The position numbers and the translations under genes were made by a program. The notes beneath the pieces were generated by a model. It saw nothing but the letters and a program-made list of their open reading frames with translations. It had not been told where the DNA came from and ran no database searches. From positions 1 through 64,000 of the forward strand of contig CAJUQR010000006.1 in the NCBI GenBank assembly GCA_910588185.1: 64,000 nt of DNA. The letters are read 5' to 3'. Positions 16,110 to 26,107 of the stretch are shown piece after piece. Position 1 is the first letter of the stretch; every line of letters starts with the position of its first letter. The DNA is from an uncultured Peptostreptococcaceae bacterium. GTDB taxonomy: Bacteria; Bacillota; Clostridia; Peptostreptococcales; Anaerovoracaceae.

Positions 16110-17660
16110 CTAAACTAGCACTTTGTCTTCAATTGCACCGTATTTCTTGCTTGCATATTTATGAAGTGCAAAGAATGCAACTACTATTACAACTGCAGTT
16201 GTAATCAATCCCACAATAGGTGAAACAAGTCCGCCAACAAGGAAGCCAAGTGCTGAACTTACTCCTACAGTCAAACTGTATGGAAGCTGTGTAGCTACAT
16301 GCTGAATATGGTCTGCACCTGCTGCTGTAGATGCCAGAATTGTAGTATCAGAAATTGGTGAGCAATGGTCTCCTAATACGCCTCCTGACAGGCAAGCACC
16401 GATCATAAGTTCCATAGGAACTCCAAACTGTGCTGCAACCGGCAATGCGATTGGCATTGTAATTGCCCAAACACCCCATGAACTTCCTGTTGAGAAACCA
16501 ACAAACGCTCCAACAATAAAGATTACCATAGGAAGGATTCCCGGAGGAATATTGCCGGCTTCTACAAGGTGAATGATGAAACCTTTTAAGTCCATGTTTC
16601 CTGTAACAGAACCGATAGACCATGCAAGTACTAATATGATAGGAATATCAGCATTTAATGCAACACCTTTTGACCAATGTCCGATAATATCTTTATATCC
16701 ATAAATCTTTGATCTTGCGCCGCATATTCCTGCTGCAATTGCTCCTGTAAAAAAAGCTGTTGTTATTGATAAAGTGATATTACAGTTCTGGAATGCGCCT
16801 CCAACTCCGTTTGTACCAACTTCACCTGTCCACATGATCATGACAAGCAATGTTCCGAAAAGAACAACCATCGGAAGTATAAAGTTCATCTTTGTGATGT
16901 TCTTTCCTGCAAATAACTGATCTTCGTCGATATCATACTTTGTCATAGGAACGTCATTTTCGCCTATAAGCTGTCCTGTTTCTACCGCTCTCTTTTCTGC
17001 ATGATACATAGGACCTATATCTAACTTAGAAATAATAACGAATAATAATGCTAACATTCCGAATAAAGCATAGAAGTTAAACGGAATAGCTTTTAGGAAC
17101 GTGGTCCAAGCATTGTCTGTAATTGCTAAAGTTGCAAAAGACGCTGCAATCAAGCTGGTTGCATAAGTACTGTAACTTGTAATTGGTGAAAGTGTCGCAA
17201 ATGGGCAGCCCATAACGTCACATATGTAAGCCAACTTAACTCTGGAAACTCTCAAACGTTCAGTAATTGGTCTCATGATAGAACCAAGAGTCAATGTAGG
17301 TTCTGTAAAAATAAATGCGAATGCACTTGCATAAGTTATAAGTTGTGCCTGTTTTCTAGTCTTTACCTTCTTAGTTACAAGGTCACCAAATGCCTTTGAA
17401 GTACCAGATACCTTAATCATATAAACAAATCCGCCGCATGCAGTTATAAGCATTAGCATTCCTGCATTCCATTCATTTCCAATATTAGGAATGAAATAAT
17501 CAGAAATCATTGCAGGAAAACCTTCCAGCGGATTCCAGCCGCAAAGGATGGTGGTTCCAACCCACAGCCCAACTACAAGGGATAAGATTGTCTGTTTTGT
17601 AATAAGCGCCAGACCAATCGCAATTAATGGTGGTAGAATTGATAAAATGCCATATTCCAT
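16110..17660 (-). CDS. NhaC-family antiporter-like transporter
   Basis: A 516-residue polytopic membrane protein of the NhaC Na+/H+ antiporter family, with about 11-12 hydrophobic segments. The conserved FSTGSSWGVWAI and GDHCSPISDTT motifs are both present. Family members act as Na+/H+ or Na+/organic acid exchangers such as malate-lactate antiporters. Co-transcription with an amidohydrolase suggests a solute carrier for its substrate or product rather than plain sodium homeostasis, which is inference. The start follows AAAGGAG. Confidence 0.85.
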   Translation of the reverse strand: MEYGILSILPPLIAIGLALITKQTILSLVVGLWVGTTILCGWNPLEGFPAMISDYFIPNIGNEWNAGMLMLITACGGFVYMIKVSGTSKAFGDLVTKKVKTRKQAQLITYASAFAFIFTEPTLTLGSIMRPITERLRVSRVKLAYICDVMGCPFATLSPITSYSTYATSLIAASFATLAITDNAWTTFLKAIPFNFYALFGMLALLFVIISKLDIGPMYHAEKRAVETGQLIGENDVPMTKYDIDEDQLFAGKNITKMNFILPMVVLFGTLLVMIMWTGEVGTNGVGGAFQNCNITLSITTAFFTGAIAAGICGARSKIYGYKDIIGHWSKGVALNADIPIILVLAWSIGSVTGNMDLKGFIIHLVEAGNIPPGILPMVIFIVGAFVGFSTGSSWGVWAITMPIALPVAAQFGVPMELMIGACLSGGVLGDHCSPISDTTILASTAAGADHIQHVATQLPYSLTVGVSSALGFLVGGLVSPIVGLITTAVVIVVAFFALHKYASKKYGAIEDKVLV

Positions 17661-17801
17661 TGCTACATTCTCCTTTCAGATGATTTGCAAAGTATGTTTG
17701 TTAGGATATCCTTTGTTAACATTATAACGACTATTTTTCTTCATTTCATTGGCATATGATTCCAAAAAAACAAAAAATGATTAGAACAGTTGGATAAATA
17801 T

Positions 17802-17835
17802 AAAATGTACATGGCATCTATACCATGTACATTTT
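17802..17835. other. 13-bp perfect inverted repeat
   Basis: Arms AAAATGTACATGG and CCATGTACATTTT surround an 8-base loop, about 140 bases upstream of the NhaC-type gene and just past the regulator terminator. No long T-tract follows, so it may be an operator for the PucR-type regulator rather than a terminator. This is a guess from position. Confidence 0.5.
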
Positions 17836-17840
17836 AACAA

Positions 17841-17870
17841 ATAAAAATAGGCACCAAAATTGATGCCTAT
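17841..17870 (-). terminator. Terminator of the PucR-type regulator gene
   Basis: A hairpin with ATAGGCA and TGCCTAT arms directly follows the stop codon at 17874 and ends in TTTTATTTG on the minus strand. Confidence 0.8.
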
Positions 17871-17873
17871 ATA

Positions 17874-19466
17874 TTACTCCATATGCGCCCCGCTTCCTGT
17901 TCTCAGATCATTAAGGCGTATCCCAAGCTCTATGTAAAGTCTATAATCAGAATTTCCAATATCAATATCAAATTTATTTTTAATCTTGTCGAGGCGATAA
18001 AGTATTGTCTTATAATGAACAAACATTTTCTCTGCTGTCTTTTTAGCGTTACAATTACACTTTAAATACATTTTAAGAGTATCATAAAGTGAAGTATTAT
18101 TGTTTTCGTCATGCTCTATCAGCTCATGAAGTCTCTCAGGAATTATTTCCTCTAAAGAATTGGTCTCTTGCAGCCTGCCAAAGAGCTTAAGCAAACCGTT
18201 ATCACCATATGAAAGGATAAAGCTTTTGTCTTTGCCAAATAGAATCTCTCCGTATGATATGGTCACCCAACATTGCTGAAAACTGTTTGAAATATTTCCA
18301 AGCCCATGGACAATATCTCCTATTCCAATCTGAAAAGTCATTCCAAAAAACATTTCATCCAACATTTTTTTAATCTTCTGACAAAACTTTTTTATCTCAG
18401 ATATTGCACTTTTTCTGTCTCCTGTCTTTTTCCAATCTATCTTATGCATTATATATGTCGTATCATTAAATCGTGAAACAATATCTTGTTCAAAACTCTT
18501 GGTATGAAAATTTTTAATATGGCTCATGATTCTATCATACATAAATTGTTGTTCCGTTATATATCCGTTAGTATCAAGTTTAGCGTCTTTTATCTTTCCT
18601 ACGGGATTTATGGCCACCATACAATAATACGCATTGCTATTGACGTTAAGACGTTTCGCACGCCTTGCAATCTCTTCCTCTTTATATTCTTTACGATAAA
18701 CTACATCGTAAATAAAATCGCTTATAAATTTCGTTTCCACATCCTGAATGTTGAGAAGTCTGCGCATCTCTACAAGAACTGAATTTGCAAATATCTCAAG
18801 AATCATCATATCCAAATTTTCATATGCTGTTTCAACATCAAATATGGCCAGATATCCCTTTGGCATTTTTTCATCAGATAAAACAGGAAACAACAATCTG
18901 TTACATTCTTTAACAGGAGCATCTTTTCTCAAAAATGTCACTCTCTGTTTATAGTAAAACAAATTTTGCATTTCAAATTCTTCTATGGAATCTTCATGCC
19001 TGTCATACTCTTCCAAATAGTCATGGGTACTTGCCGTAATGTTAAAAAATTCATCGTATATGATCACAGGATTCTTCATTATTTCGTTGAAATAATTAAC
19101 CATTCTTATAATATCAGGATTTTTTAATGTTATATCATTAAATTTAAGGTTGGTATCTATAATCTTTTCATACCAAATCCTCTCACGCTCATTTATTATG
19201 GAAAGAATCAAATATGCAGACAGATACATTTCTTTTTCATCGGTAAACGGGATTGCTAATCTATTATTTATTTCATTTTTCTGTTCCAAAGTACAAAAAT
19301 ACAGGCAATTATCATCCTGCGAAAGCGCATTGCGCTCATCAGCAATAACCACATGCTCAATCTGTTTATTAAGCATATCACCGCAATTTTCTTGCAAGAA
19401 CTCTGCAAGTTTATAATATCCCTTTGCTCTAACGCAATCTATCAACTGCCCTAAACCAATACTCAT
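17874..19466 (-). CDS. PucR/CdaR-type transcriptional regulator
   Basis: A 530-residue regulator ending in the PucR-type helix-turn-helix (about 465-525: CNAKKTAEKMFVHYKTILYR, then LDKIKNKFDIDI). The central part (about 120-260) looks like a GAF-like or GGDEF-derived sensory region as in CdaR-type proteins. PucR regulators control purine catabolism in Bacillus and related processes elsewhere. It lies directly upstream of the nhaC-amidohydrolase pair on the same strand with a terminator between, so it is the likely regulator of that pair. Whether it also senses allantoin-pathway compounds is unknown. Confidence 0.85.
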   Translation of the reverse strand: MSIGLGQLIDCVRAKGYYKLAEFLQENCGDMLNKQIEHVVIADERNALSQDDNCLYFCTLEQKNEINNRLAIPFTDEKEMYLSAYLILSIINERERIWYEKIIDTNLKFNDITLKNPDIIRMVNYFNEIMKNPVIIYDEFFNITASTHDYLEEYDRHEDSIEEFEMQNLFYYKQRVTFLRKDAPVKECNRLLFPVLSDEKMPKGYLAIFDVETAYENLDMMILEIFANSVLVEMRRLLNIQDVETKFISDFIYDVVYRKEYKEEEIARRAKRLNVNSNAYYCMVAINPVGKIKDAKLDTNGYITEQQFMYDRIMSHIKNFHTKSFEQDIVSRFNDTTYIMHKIDWKKTGDRKSAISEIKKFCQKIKKMLDEMFFGMTFQIGIGDIVHGLGNISNSFQQCWVTISYGEILFGKDKSFILSYGDNGLLKLFGRLQETNSLEEIIPERLHELIEHDENNNTSLYDTLKMYLKCNCNAKKTAEKMFVHYKTILYRLDKIKNKFDIDIGNSDYRLYIELGIRLNDLRTGSGAHME

Positions 19467-19489
19467 ATGCTGTATCCGCCTCTCATCTT

Positions 19490-19850
19490 AGCCTATATTA
19501 TTATAATTATCATATATCATATATTTTTTCAAGTCGTCATAAATACTTTTAGCTGCATCATAACATCCTTGTACAATCCCCACGCCCTTTGACAAGATTC
19601 TGCTTTTTTATTGGAAAATGTCAACAATTCATTTGATTTAGTACATATACTGTCTGCTAATTGAATTCATTTTGACAAAATTATTATATTTCGAAGCGTA
19701 TTTACAACATAACAGCAGTTTTCTTGACTTTTTAATTACTTTGACATGATTTTTGTCAACCGTTTAATATATTTCAATATCTTTTGGCACATTTATACGT
19801 TCTGTGTTGTAAAAATCTTCTAAAAAACTTATTTTTGTAAGACATCCCGG
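19490..19850. other. AT-rich intergenic region with repeated TTGACA/TGTCAA words
   Basis: About 430 bases without a gene lie between the regulator and the end of the purine operon. A promoter for the regulator (TTGAAA, 17 bases, TAATTA) is likely close to its start. The rest holds many TTGACA or TGTCAA words, including TTGACA and TGTCAA facing each other around 19749-19764, and a TTACAACAT word near 19700. No open reading frame or RNA family was recognised. Confidence 0.45.
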
Positions 19851-19854
19851 AACA

Positions 19855-19883
19855 ACAAAAAACCGGCTGCCTTTCGGCAGCCG
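19855..19883 (-). terminator. Terminator of the purine operon
   Basis: A perfect 8-bp stem (CGGCTGCC with GGCAGCCG, 4-base loop) followed on the minus strand by GGTTTTTTG, placed 11 bases past the last gene. Confidence 0.92.
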
Positions 19884-19894
19884 ATTTTTAAAAC

Positions 19895-21085
19895 TTAGTC
19901 TGTATAATTATCAAAATATCCTTGAATGTAGATAAACGGCGTTCCCTTATCTCCTGAACCTGATGTCAAATCGCACAGTGAACCTAACAAGTCTGTAAGT
20001 CTTCTAGGTGTTGTACCTTCTGTTACCATCTGACCTACAAGGTTATCATCCTTTTCACGAATAGCATCTTCTATTGCCGCTTTCAGCTCATCACCTCTCA
20101 AATCCGCAAAGTCATTGTCTGCAAGATATTTGAGTTTAAGCTCGTTAGGCTGTCCGTTAAGTCCCGATGTAAAGCCGGGTGAAACGACAGGATCAGCAAG
20201 CTCCCAAATCTTTCCCACAGGATCTTTGAACGCTCCGTCACCATACACCATAACCTCAACAGTCTTACCTGTTCTCTCTTTGATATCAGCCTGAACAGCT
20301 TCAACAAATTCCTGGCAATTTATAGGGAAAAGCTTGATAGTATCTTCTGTAGCTTTATTTGAACCCAGTATGCCATAATCAGGATTATATCCGGAACCAT
20401 TTACAGGAGCATTTAATAACTCGTCCATGCCGAGCACAACTTTACCTCCTGCTTCCTTGATCAGTCTCTTGGTGCGCATTCTAGTATGAATATCTGCACA
20501 TATTACCTTATCAGTATAATCTACTATCTTGCGAGGATTGTTGGCAAATATAATCTGAGCCTCAGCTCCTTCTTCTTCGATTATGTCTTTGTAGTAATTT
20601 ACATAATCCATGTCCGTAAATGTATGGCGTGACTTGCCAAAGGTCGATTCAAATTCTTCCTGAGTAAGTACGTCAGTATAAGGATTAACACCTTTTGCAT
20701 CAAGCAAATCTATATCAAGAAGATGATTTCCTACTTCATCGCTTGGATAGCTGAGCATCAAGACTACTTTTTTGCACCCCTTAGCTATACCTCTTAAGCA
20801 TATTGCAAATCTGTTTCTGCTGAGGATTGGAAATACAACTCCCACAGTCTCTCCGCCAAGTTTATTGGCTACATCCTCTGCCAGCTGTTCTTTAGTAGCA
20901 TAATTTGCCTGAGAACGTGCCAGGATTGACTCAGTCACAGCAAGAACGTCCTTGCTTCCTATCTCAAAGTCTCCGTTATCAATACATCCCATCAACGTAT
21001 CTACTACTATTTTCTTAAGATCGTCGCCTTCCTTAATGATAGGACCACGAAGTCCCCTTGAGATCGTTCCTATTCTTCTTTCCAT
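19895..21085 (-). CDS. CofE-like (F420-0:glutamate ligase family) protein
   Basis: A 396-residue protein related to coenzyme F420-0:gamma-glutamyl ligase. The family fold is suggested by the N-terminal [12 protein letters not shown] and [14 protein letters not shown] segments and by [11 protein letters not shown] in the C-terminal half. No other F420 gene is in the window, and most Clostridia do not make F420, so an unrelated amide- or peptide-forming reaction is likely. It is the last gene of the purine operon, 38 bases after purL, directly before the terminator. A folate glutamylation role would fit the one-carbon context but is only a guess. Confidence 0.75.
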   Translation of the reverse strand: MERRIGTISRGLRGPIIKEGDDLKKIVVDTLMGCIDNGDFEIGSKDVLAVTESILARSQANYATKEQLAEDVANKLGGETVGVVFPILSRNRFAICLRGIAKGCKKVVLMLSYPSDEVGNHLLDIDLLDAKGVNPYTDVLTQEEFESTFGKSRHTFTDMDYVNYYKDIIEEEGAEAQIIFANNPRKIVDYTDKVICADIHTRMRTKRLIKEAGGKVVLGMDELLNAPVNGSGYNPDYGILGSNKATEDTIKLFPINCQEFVEAVQADIKERTGKTVEVMVYGDGAFKDPVGKIWELADPVVSPGFTSGLNGQPNELKLKYLADNDFADLRGDELKAAIEDAIREKDDNLVGQMVTEGTTPRRLTDLLGSLCDLTSGSGDKGTPFIYIQGYFDNYTD

Positions 21086-21123
21086 GTTATAATCATCTCC
21101 TTTACGGTTAAGTTTAATCTAAA

Positions 21124-24100
21124 CTACTTAAAATATTTCACAGCAGATTCAAACATTTTCATATCAAACTGACCCGGAACATTCTTATAAAGACCATTTC
21201 CGATTCTCTCCGAATGTCCCATCTTACCCAGCACTCTGCCGTCCGGTGAAATTATACCCTCAACTGCCCAATCTGAACCATTAGGATTAAACTGTATATC
21301 ATTTGTAGCATTGCCTGCCATATCCACATATTGAGTTATTATCTGTCCCTTTGACGCAAGCTCTTTAAGAAGAGTATCAGAAGCGATAAATCTTCCTTCT
21401 CCGTGAGAAATAGGAACTGTATAAATGTCTCCCACTTCTGTCTCAGAAAGCCAAGGCGAATTGTTAGAAGCAATTCTTGTTCTGACAAGCTTAGATTGGT
21501 GACGTGAAATCTTATTGTATGTCAGCGTCGGACAATTTTCGTCTGTATCTATAATCTTGCCGTATGGCACCAGTCCCAGTTTAATCAATGCCTGAAAACC
21601 ATTACATATACCTGCCATCAGTCCATCTCTTTCATCAAGCAGTTCAGTTACCGCTTCTTTTATTTCCTCATTACGGAAGAATGCAGTTATAAGTTTTCCT
21701 GAGCCATCAGGTTCGTCTCCTCCTGAAAAACCACCGGGTATGAATATCATCTGGCTGCTGCGTACTTTTTGTGCAAATTCTGATATGGATCTGGCAACAT
21801 CAGCTGACGTCAGATTGTTGATTACAAATATTTCAGGTTCTGCGCCTGCTCTCATGAAAGCTTTAGCCGTGTCATATTCGCAGTTAGTTCCCGGGAAAGC
21901 AGATATAAGCACCTTAGGTTTTGCTGATTTTACAGAAGCACTGAATACTTTGTCTGTATTGTAAGACAGATTTTTAGGTGCCTGACCGTCTGCCTTAATA
22001 TTACAAGGATATACAGGCTCCAATTTATCTTCGTAAATTCCAAACAACTCATCCAAGCTAAGCATTTCGCTGCCATATGATATGGCACATGAATCTTTAG
22101 TCTCACCTATAATCAGACCGTCTATTTCGCTTTCAGTTTCTACTACAAACGAACCGTATTTATATCCAAAAATGTCTTCTTTATCAAGATTATCACTAAA
22201 TTCAAAACCTATACCGTTACCCATGCACATCTTGAGAACTGCTTCTGCAATTCCCCCAAGGGTAGGCGTATAGCAAGCTTTGATAATACCTGATCTCATC
22301 AGTTCCGTAACTTTGTTATATAAAGATTTTAGGGACTCTCCCTTAGGAAGTCCTTTCTCATTAAGTTCAGGCTCAAGCAAATAAACTTTATGGCCAGCCT
22401 CCTTGAACTCAGGAGAAATTATATTTTCAACTTTATCGGTAGTTACAGCAAAAGAAACCAAAGTAGGAGGAACGTGAATATCTTCAAAAGTACCGCTCAT
22501 GGAATCCTTTCCGCCTATGGAACCCACTCCAAGATCAAGCTGGGCTTCAAGAGCTCCAAGCAGAGCAGCAAAAGGCTTACCCCACTTCTTAGGGTCATTC
22601 CCCAGTTTTTCAAAATATTCCTGGAACGAAAGATAAACATCTTCAAATGATCCGCCTTGCGCAACCAACTTAGAAACTGATTCTACAACAGCAAGATATG
22701 CCCCGTGATAAGGACTCTTCTCTGTTATAAACGGGTTATATCCCCATGACATCAAACTGCAAGTTCTGGTGTCAGCCTTTTCCACGGAAATCTTATTTAC
22801 CATGGCCTGAATAGGAGTTCTCTGATACTTTCCTCCGAAAGGCATCAGTACAGTACCTGCTCCTATGGTAGAATCGAATCTCTCAGAAAGACCTCTCTTT
22901 GAACATACATTTAAATCTCCGGCAACAGCCTTATATTTTTCTGTAAAGCTACCGCTTATTTTCTTCTCATATGACTCAGGTCCGGCAGTCTCCACATTTA
23001 TGTGTTTTTCTGCCCCGTTAGAATCAAGGAACTCTCTTGATATATTTACGATATTTTTACCGTTCCAATCCATAGAAAGTCTCGGCTCAGCAGTAACCTT
23101 TGCCACAACTGTCGCTTCAAGATTTTCAGATTTTGCAAGCTGGCAGAAACGTTCAACATCTTTTTCTGCAACAACCACTGCCATTCTCTCCTGAGACTCA
23201 CTGATTGCAAGTTCTGTGCCGTCAAGACCTTCATATTTTTTAGGAACTTTGTTCAAATCTATTTCAAGACCATCTGCAAGCTCTCCTATTGCTACAGAAA
23301 CACCGCCTGCGCCAAAGTCGTTGCAGCGTTTTATCAATTTGGAAGCCTGAGGATTTCTGAACAATCTCTGAAGTTTTCTCTCTTCAGGAGCATTACCTTT
23401 TTGTACTTCAGCACCACAACTCTCAAGAGATTCCACATTATGAGACTTGGAAGAACCTGTAGCTCCGCCGCAACCGTCTCTTCCTGTCTTGCCGCCCAGC
23501 AAAATCACCCTGTCGCCAGCAGAAGGAACTTCTCTCACTACATTTTCTGCCGGAGCCGCTGCTATAACTGCGCCAATCTCCATTCTTTTTGCCACATATC
23601 CCGGATGATAAATTTCATCAACTTGACCGGTTGCAAGTCCAATCTGATTACCATATGAACTATAACCGGCAGCAGCGGTAGTAACCAGCTTGCGCTGAGG
23701 CAGCTTGCCGGGAATGGTTTCAGACACAGGCACAAGGGGATCTCCTGCTCCTGTCACACGCATAGCCGCATAAACATAACTTCTTCCTGAAAGCGGATCT
23801 CTGATAGCTCCGCCGACACAAGTAGCGGCGCCGCCAAACGGCTCTATTTCTGTAGGATGATTATGAGTTTCATTTTTGAAAAGAAGCAGCCAGTCTTCTT
23901 CTCTGCCCTCTACATCTACTTTTATCTTAACTGTACAAGCATTGATTTCTTCTGATTCATCAAGCTTAGACAGTTTACCTTCTTTTTTCAAATGTTTAAC
24001 AGCAATAGTACCTATATCCATCAAAGTTACAGGCTTTGTTCTTCCGAGAGAAGCTCTGAGGTTCATATATCTGTCATATGCTCCCTGCAAAGTCTCATCT

Positions 24101-24807
24101 TCAAACTTTACATCGTCAATTACTGTATTAAAAGTGGTATGACGACAGTGATCCGACCAATAAGTGTCTATCATCTTGATTTCTGTAATGGTAGGCTCCC
24201 TATCTTCTTTTATAAAATATTCCTGACAGAATTTAATATCGGCAAGATCCATGGCAAGACCTCTGTCTGCAATAAAATCAGCCAGTTCTTTTTCTGTAAA
24301 CTTGCGGAATCCTTCTACAATTTCAACTGAAGTAGGAATCTCATACTCTGTAACTAGAGTTTCCGGAAGCTTCATATCTGCTTCTCTTGCTTCAACTGCA
24401 TTAATAACATATTTTTTAACGGCGGCCACATCCTCATCAGTAAGGCTGCCATACAAGGCATAAACTTTTGCCGTCTTAACTGTAGGACGTTCGCCTCTTG
24501 AAATAATCTGTATACATTCTGCTGCTGAAGATGCTCTCTGGTCAAATTGTCCCGGAAGAAATTCAACCGCAAATATAAAATCTGCCTCAGGAAGCTCTTT
24601 CGTAACGTTATCAAGCTGCGGCTCAGAAAATACAGTGTTCACTGAATAATCAAACAGTTCTTCTGTAATATCATCCACATCATATCTGTTAAAAATACGA
24701 ACTTTCTCAATGCCCTTTATCTGAAGCAATTCTTTTATGTCGTTTTTTAATCCTGTGGCTTCATTATCAAGTCCAGGCTTTTTTTCTACGAAAATCCTAA
24801 AAACCAT
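21124..24807 (-). CDS. purL: Phosphoribosylformylglycinamidine synthase, clostridial one-piece form
   Basis: A 1227-residue single-chain FGAM synthase. It converts FGAR, glutamine and ATP to FGAM. The order is an N-terminal PurS-like segment, two synthetase halves (GGKTGRDGCGGATG, GGVSVAIGELADGL, GIGGKDSMSG) and a C-terminal class I glutaminase domain from about 955, with nucleophile in AGICNGFQ and the ISHGEGRF histidine-glutamate pair. The length is typical of the clostridial type, unlike the three-subunit Bacillus enzyme. The ATG at 24807 is preferred over TTG at 24810; translation is probably coupled to purD, whose stop is at 24811. Confidence 0.95.
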   Translation of the reverse strand: MVFRIFVEKKPGLDNEATGLKNDIKELLQIKGIEKVRIFNRYDVDDITEELFDYSVNTVFSEPQLDNVTKELPEADFIFAVEFLPGQFDQRASSAAECIQIISRGERPTVKTAKVYALYGSLTDEDVAAVKKYVINAVEAREADMKLPETLVTEYEIPTSVEIVEGFRKFTEKELADFIADRGLAMDLADIKFCQEYFIKEDREPTITEIKMIDTYWSDHCRHTTFNTVIDDVKFEDETLQGAYDRYMNLRASLGRTKPVTLMDIGTIAVKHLKKEGKLSKLDESEEINACTVKIKVDVEGREEDWLLLFKNETHNHPTEIEPFGGAATCVGGAIRDPLSGRSYVYAAMRVTGAGDPLVPVSETIPGKLPQRKLVTTAAAGYSSYGNQIGLATGQVDEIYHPGYVAKRMEIGAVIAAAPAENVVREVPSAGDRVILLGGKTGRDGCGGATGSSKSHNVESLESCGAEVQKGNAPEERKLQRLFRNPQASKLIKRCNDFGAGGVSVAIGELADGLEIDLNKVPKKYEGLDGTELAISESQERMAVVVAEKDVERFCQLAKSENLEATVVAKVTAEPRLSMDWNGKNIVNISREFLDSNGAEKHINVETAGPESYEKKISGSFTEKYKAVAGDLNVCSKRGLSERFDSTIGAGTVLMPFGGKYQRTPIQAMVNKISVEKADTRTCSLMSWGYNPFITEKSPYHGAYLAVVESVSKLVAQGGSFEDVYLSFQEYFEKLGNDPKKWGKPFAALLGALEAQLDLGVGSIGGKDSMSGTFEDIHVPPTLVSFAVTTDKVENIISPEFKEAGHKVYLLEPELNEKGLPKGESLKSLYNKVTELMRSGIIKACYTPTLGGIAEAVLKMCMGNGIGFEFSDNLDKEDIFGYKYGSFVVETESEIDGLIIGETKDSCAISYGSEMLSLDELFGIYEDKLEPVYPCNIKADGQAPKNLSYNTDKVFSASVKSAKPKVLISAFPGTNCEYDTAKAFMRAGAEPEIFVINNLTSADVARSISEFAQKVRSSQMIFIPGGFSGGDEPDGSGKLITAFFRNEEIKEAVTELLDERDGLMAGICNGFQALIKLGLVPYGKIIDTDENCPTLTYNKISRHQSKLVRTRIASNNSPWLSETEVGDIYTVPISHGEGRFIASDTLLKELASKGQIITQYVDMAGNATNDIQFNPNGSDWAVEGIISPDGRVLGKMGHSERIGNGLYKNVPGQFDMKMFESAVKYFK

Positions 24808-24810
24808 CAA

Positions 24811-26073
24811 TTAATTCCTTTCTGCCATAAGGGCACGCTTTCCTATATCTTTCCTATAATACGCATTGGCAAAATCAACTGACTTAACAGTTTCGTATGC
24901 CTTGTCCAAAGCATCTTTAAGGTTAGGTGCAGTTTCGGTAACTCCTAAAACTCTGCCTCCTCCTGTTACAAGCCTGCCGTCTTTAAGCTTGGCGCCTGCC
25001 ACATATATATTTTTATCTAAAGGCATGCTTATCTCAAAGCCTGTCTCATACTTGCCGGGATAGCCGTCTGACGCCATAACTACACATGCAGCGCTTTTAT
25101 CTGAAAATTTGACTTCTATCTGGTCTAATTCCTTATCGTATATCTTTAACATTATATCCAGAAGGTCGCTTTCGAGAAGAGGAAGAACTACTTGCGTTTC
25201 CGGATCACCAAAACGACAGTTATATTCTATGACCTTAGGTCCTTTTTCTGTAATCATAAGTCCAAAATACAAACATCCGGAAAAGCTTCTTCCCTCTTTA
25301 TTCATAGCTTCAACAGTAGGTTTAAATATGGTCTCCATGCAAATTGCCGCAACCTCATCTGTATAATAAGGATTTGGCGCTATGGTACCCATTCCTCCTG
25401 TATTAAGACCTTTGTCTCCATCCAGAGCACGCTTATGATCCATGGATGAAATCATAGGAACGATGGTCTTGCCGTCTGTAAATGAAAGCACTGAAACTTC
25501 AGGTCCTGTCAAAAATTCTTCGATAACCACTTTGTTGCCGCTGTCGCCAAACACCTTGTCGCCCATTATAGTTTTAACTGCATCCACAGCTTGCTCGCGT
25601 GTTTCTGCAATTATAACTCCCTTACCAAGAGCAAGGCCGTCAGCTTTTACAACTACAGGGATAGGGCAATTCTGTACATATTCAAGGGCCTTATCCATTT
25701 CACAGAAAGTTTCATACTGTGCTGTAGGAATATTATACTTTTTCATCAAATCTTTTGAAAATGCTTTGCTTCCTTCTATTATGGCAGCTTTGCTGTCAGG
25801 CCCGAAAGTCTTAATTCCCTTAGCATTAAGCGCATCTACAGCACCTAAAACTAAAGGATCGTCCGGAGCTACCACTGCAAAATCTATATGGTTTGATACC
25901 GCAAATTCAACTATCTTATCGATGTCTTTTGCTCCTATATCAACACATGTTGCATCTGCTGCTATTCCACCGTTTCCGGGAAGTGCAAATATTTCCTCAA
26001 CGTTTTTATTTTCTTTTATTTTTTTGATAATGGCATGCTCTCTGCCGCCACCACCTACTACCATTACTTTCAT
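24811..26073 (-). CDS. purD: Phosphoribosylamine-glycine ligase
   Basis: A 420-residue GAR synthetase of the ATP-grasp fold, joining phosphoribosylamine and glycine with ATP. The N-terminal GGGGREHAI loop, the VVKADGLALGKGV motif, GGMGTIAPNPYY and the ECRFGDPETQ-like NCRFGDPETQ motif are all present. It consumes glycine, linking it to the glycine-regulated gene at the left edge. The start follows CGGAGG and lies 34 bases after the AICAR transformylase gene. Confidence 0.97.
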   Translation of the reverse strand: MKVMVVGGGGREHAIIKKIKENKNVEEIFALPGNGGIAADATCVDIGAKDIDKIVEFAVSNHIDFAVVAPDDPLVLGAVDALNAKGIKTFGPDSKAAIIEGSKAFSKDLMKKYNIPTAQYETFCEMDKALEYVQNCPIPVVVKADGLALGKGVIIAETREQAVDAVKTIMGDKVFGDSGNKVVIEEFLTGPEVSVLSFTDGKTIVPMISSMDHKRALDGDKGLNTGGMGTIAPNPYYTDEVAAICMETIFKPTVEAMNKEGRSFSGCLYFGLMITEKGPKVIEYNCRFGDPETQVVLPLLESDLLDIMLKIYDKELDQIEVKFSDKSAACVVMASDGYPGKYETGFEISMPLDKNIYVAGAKLKDGRLVTGGGRVLGVTETAPNLKDALDKAYETVKSVDFANAYYRKDIGKRALMAERN

Positions 26074-26107
26074 AATACCTCCGGATTAAAACCCAATATC
26101 TGTTCTA

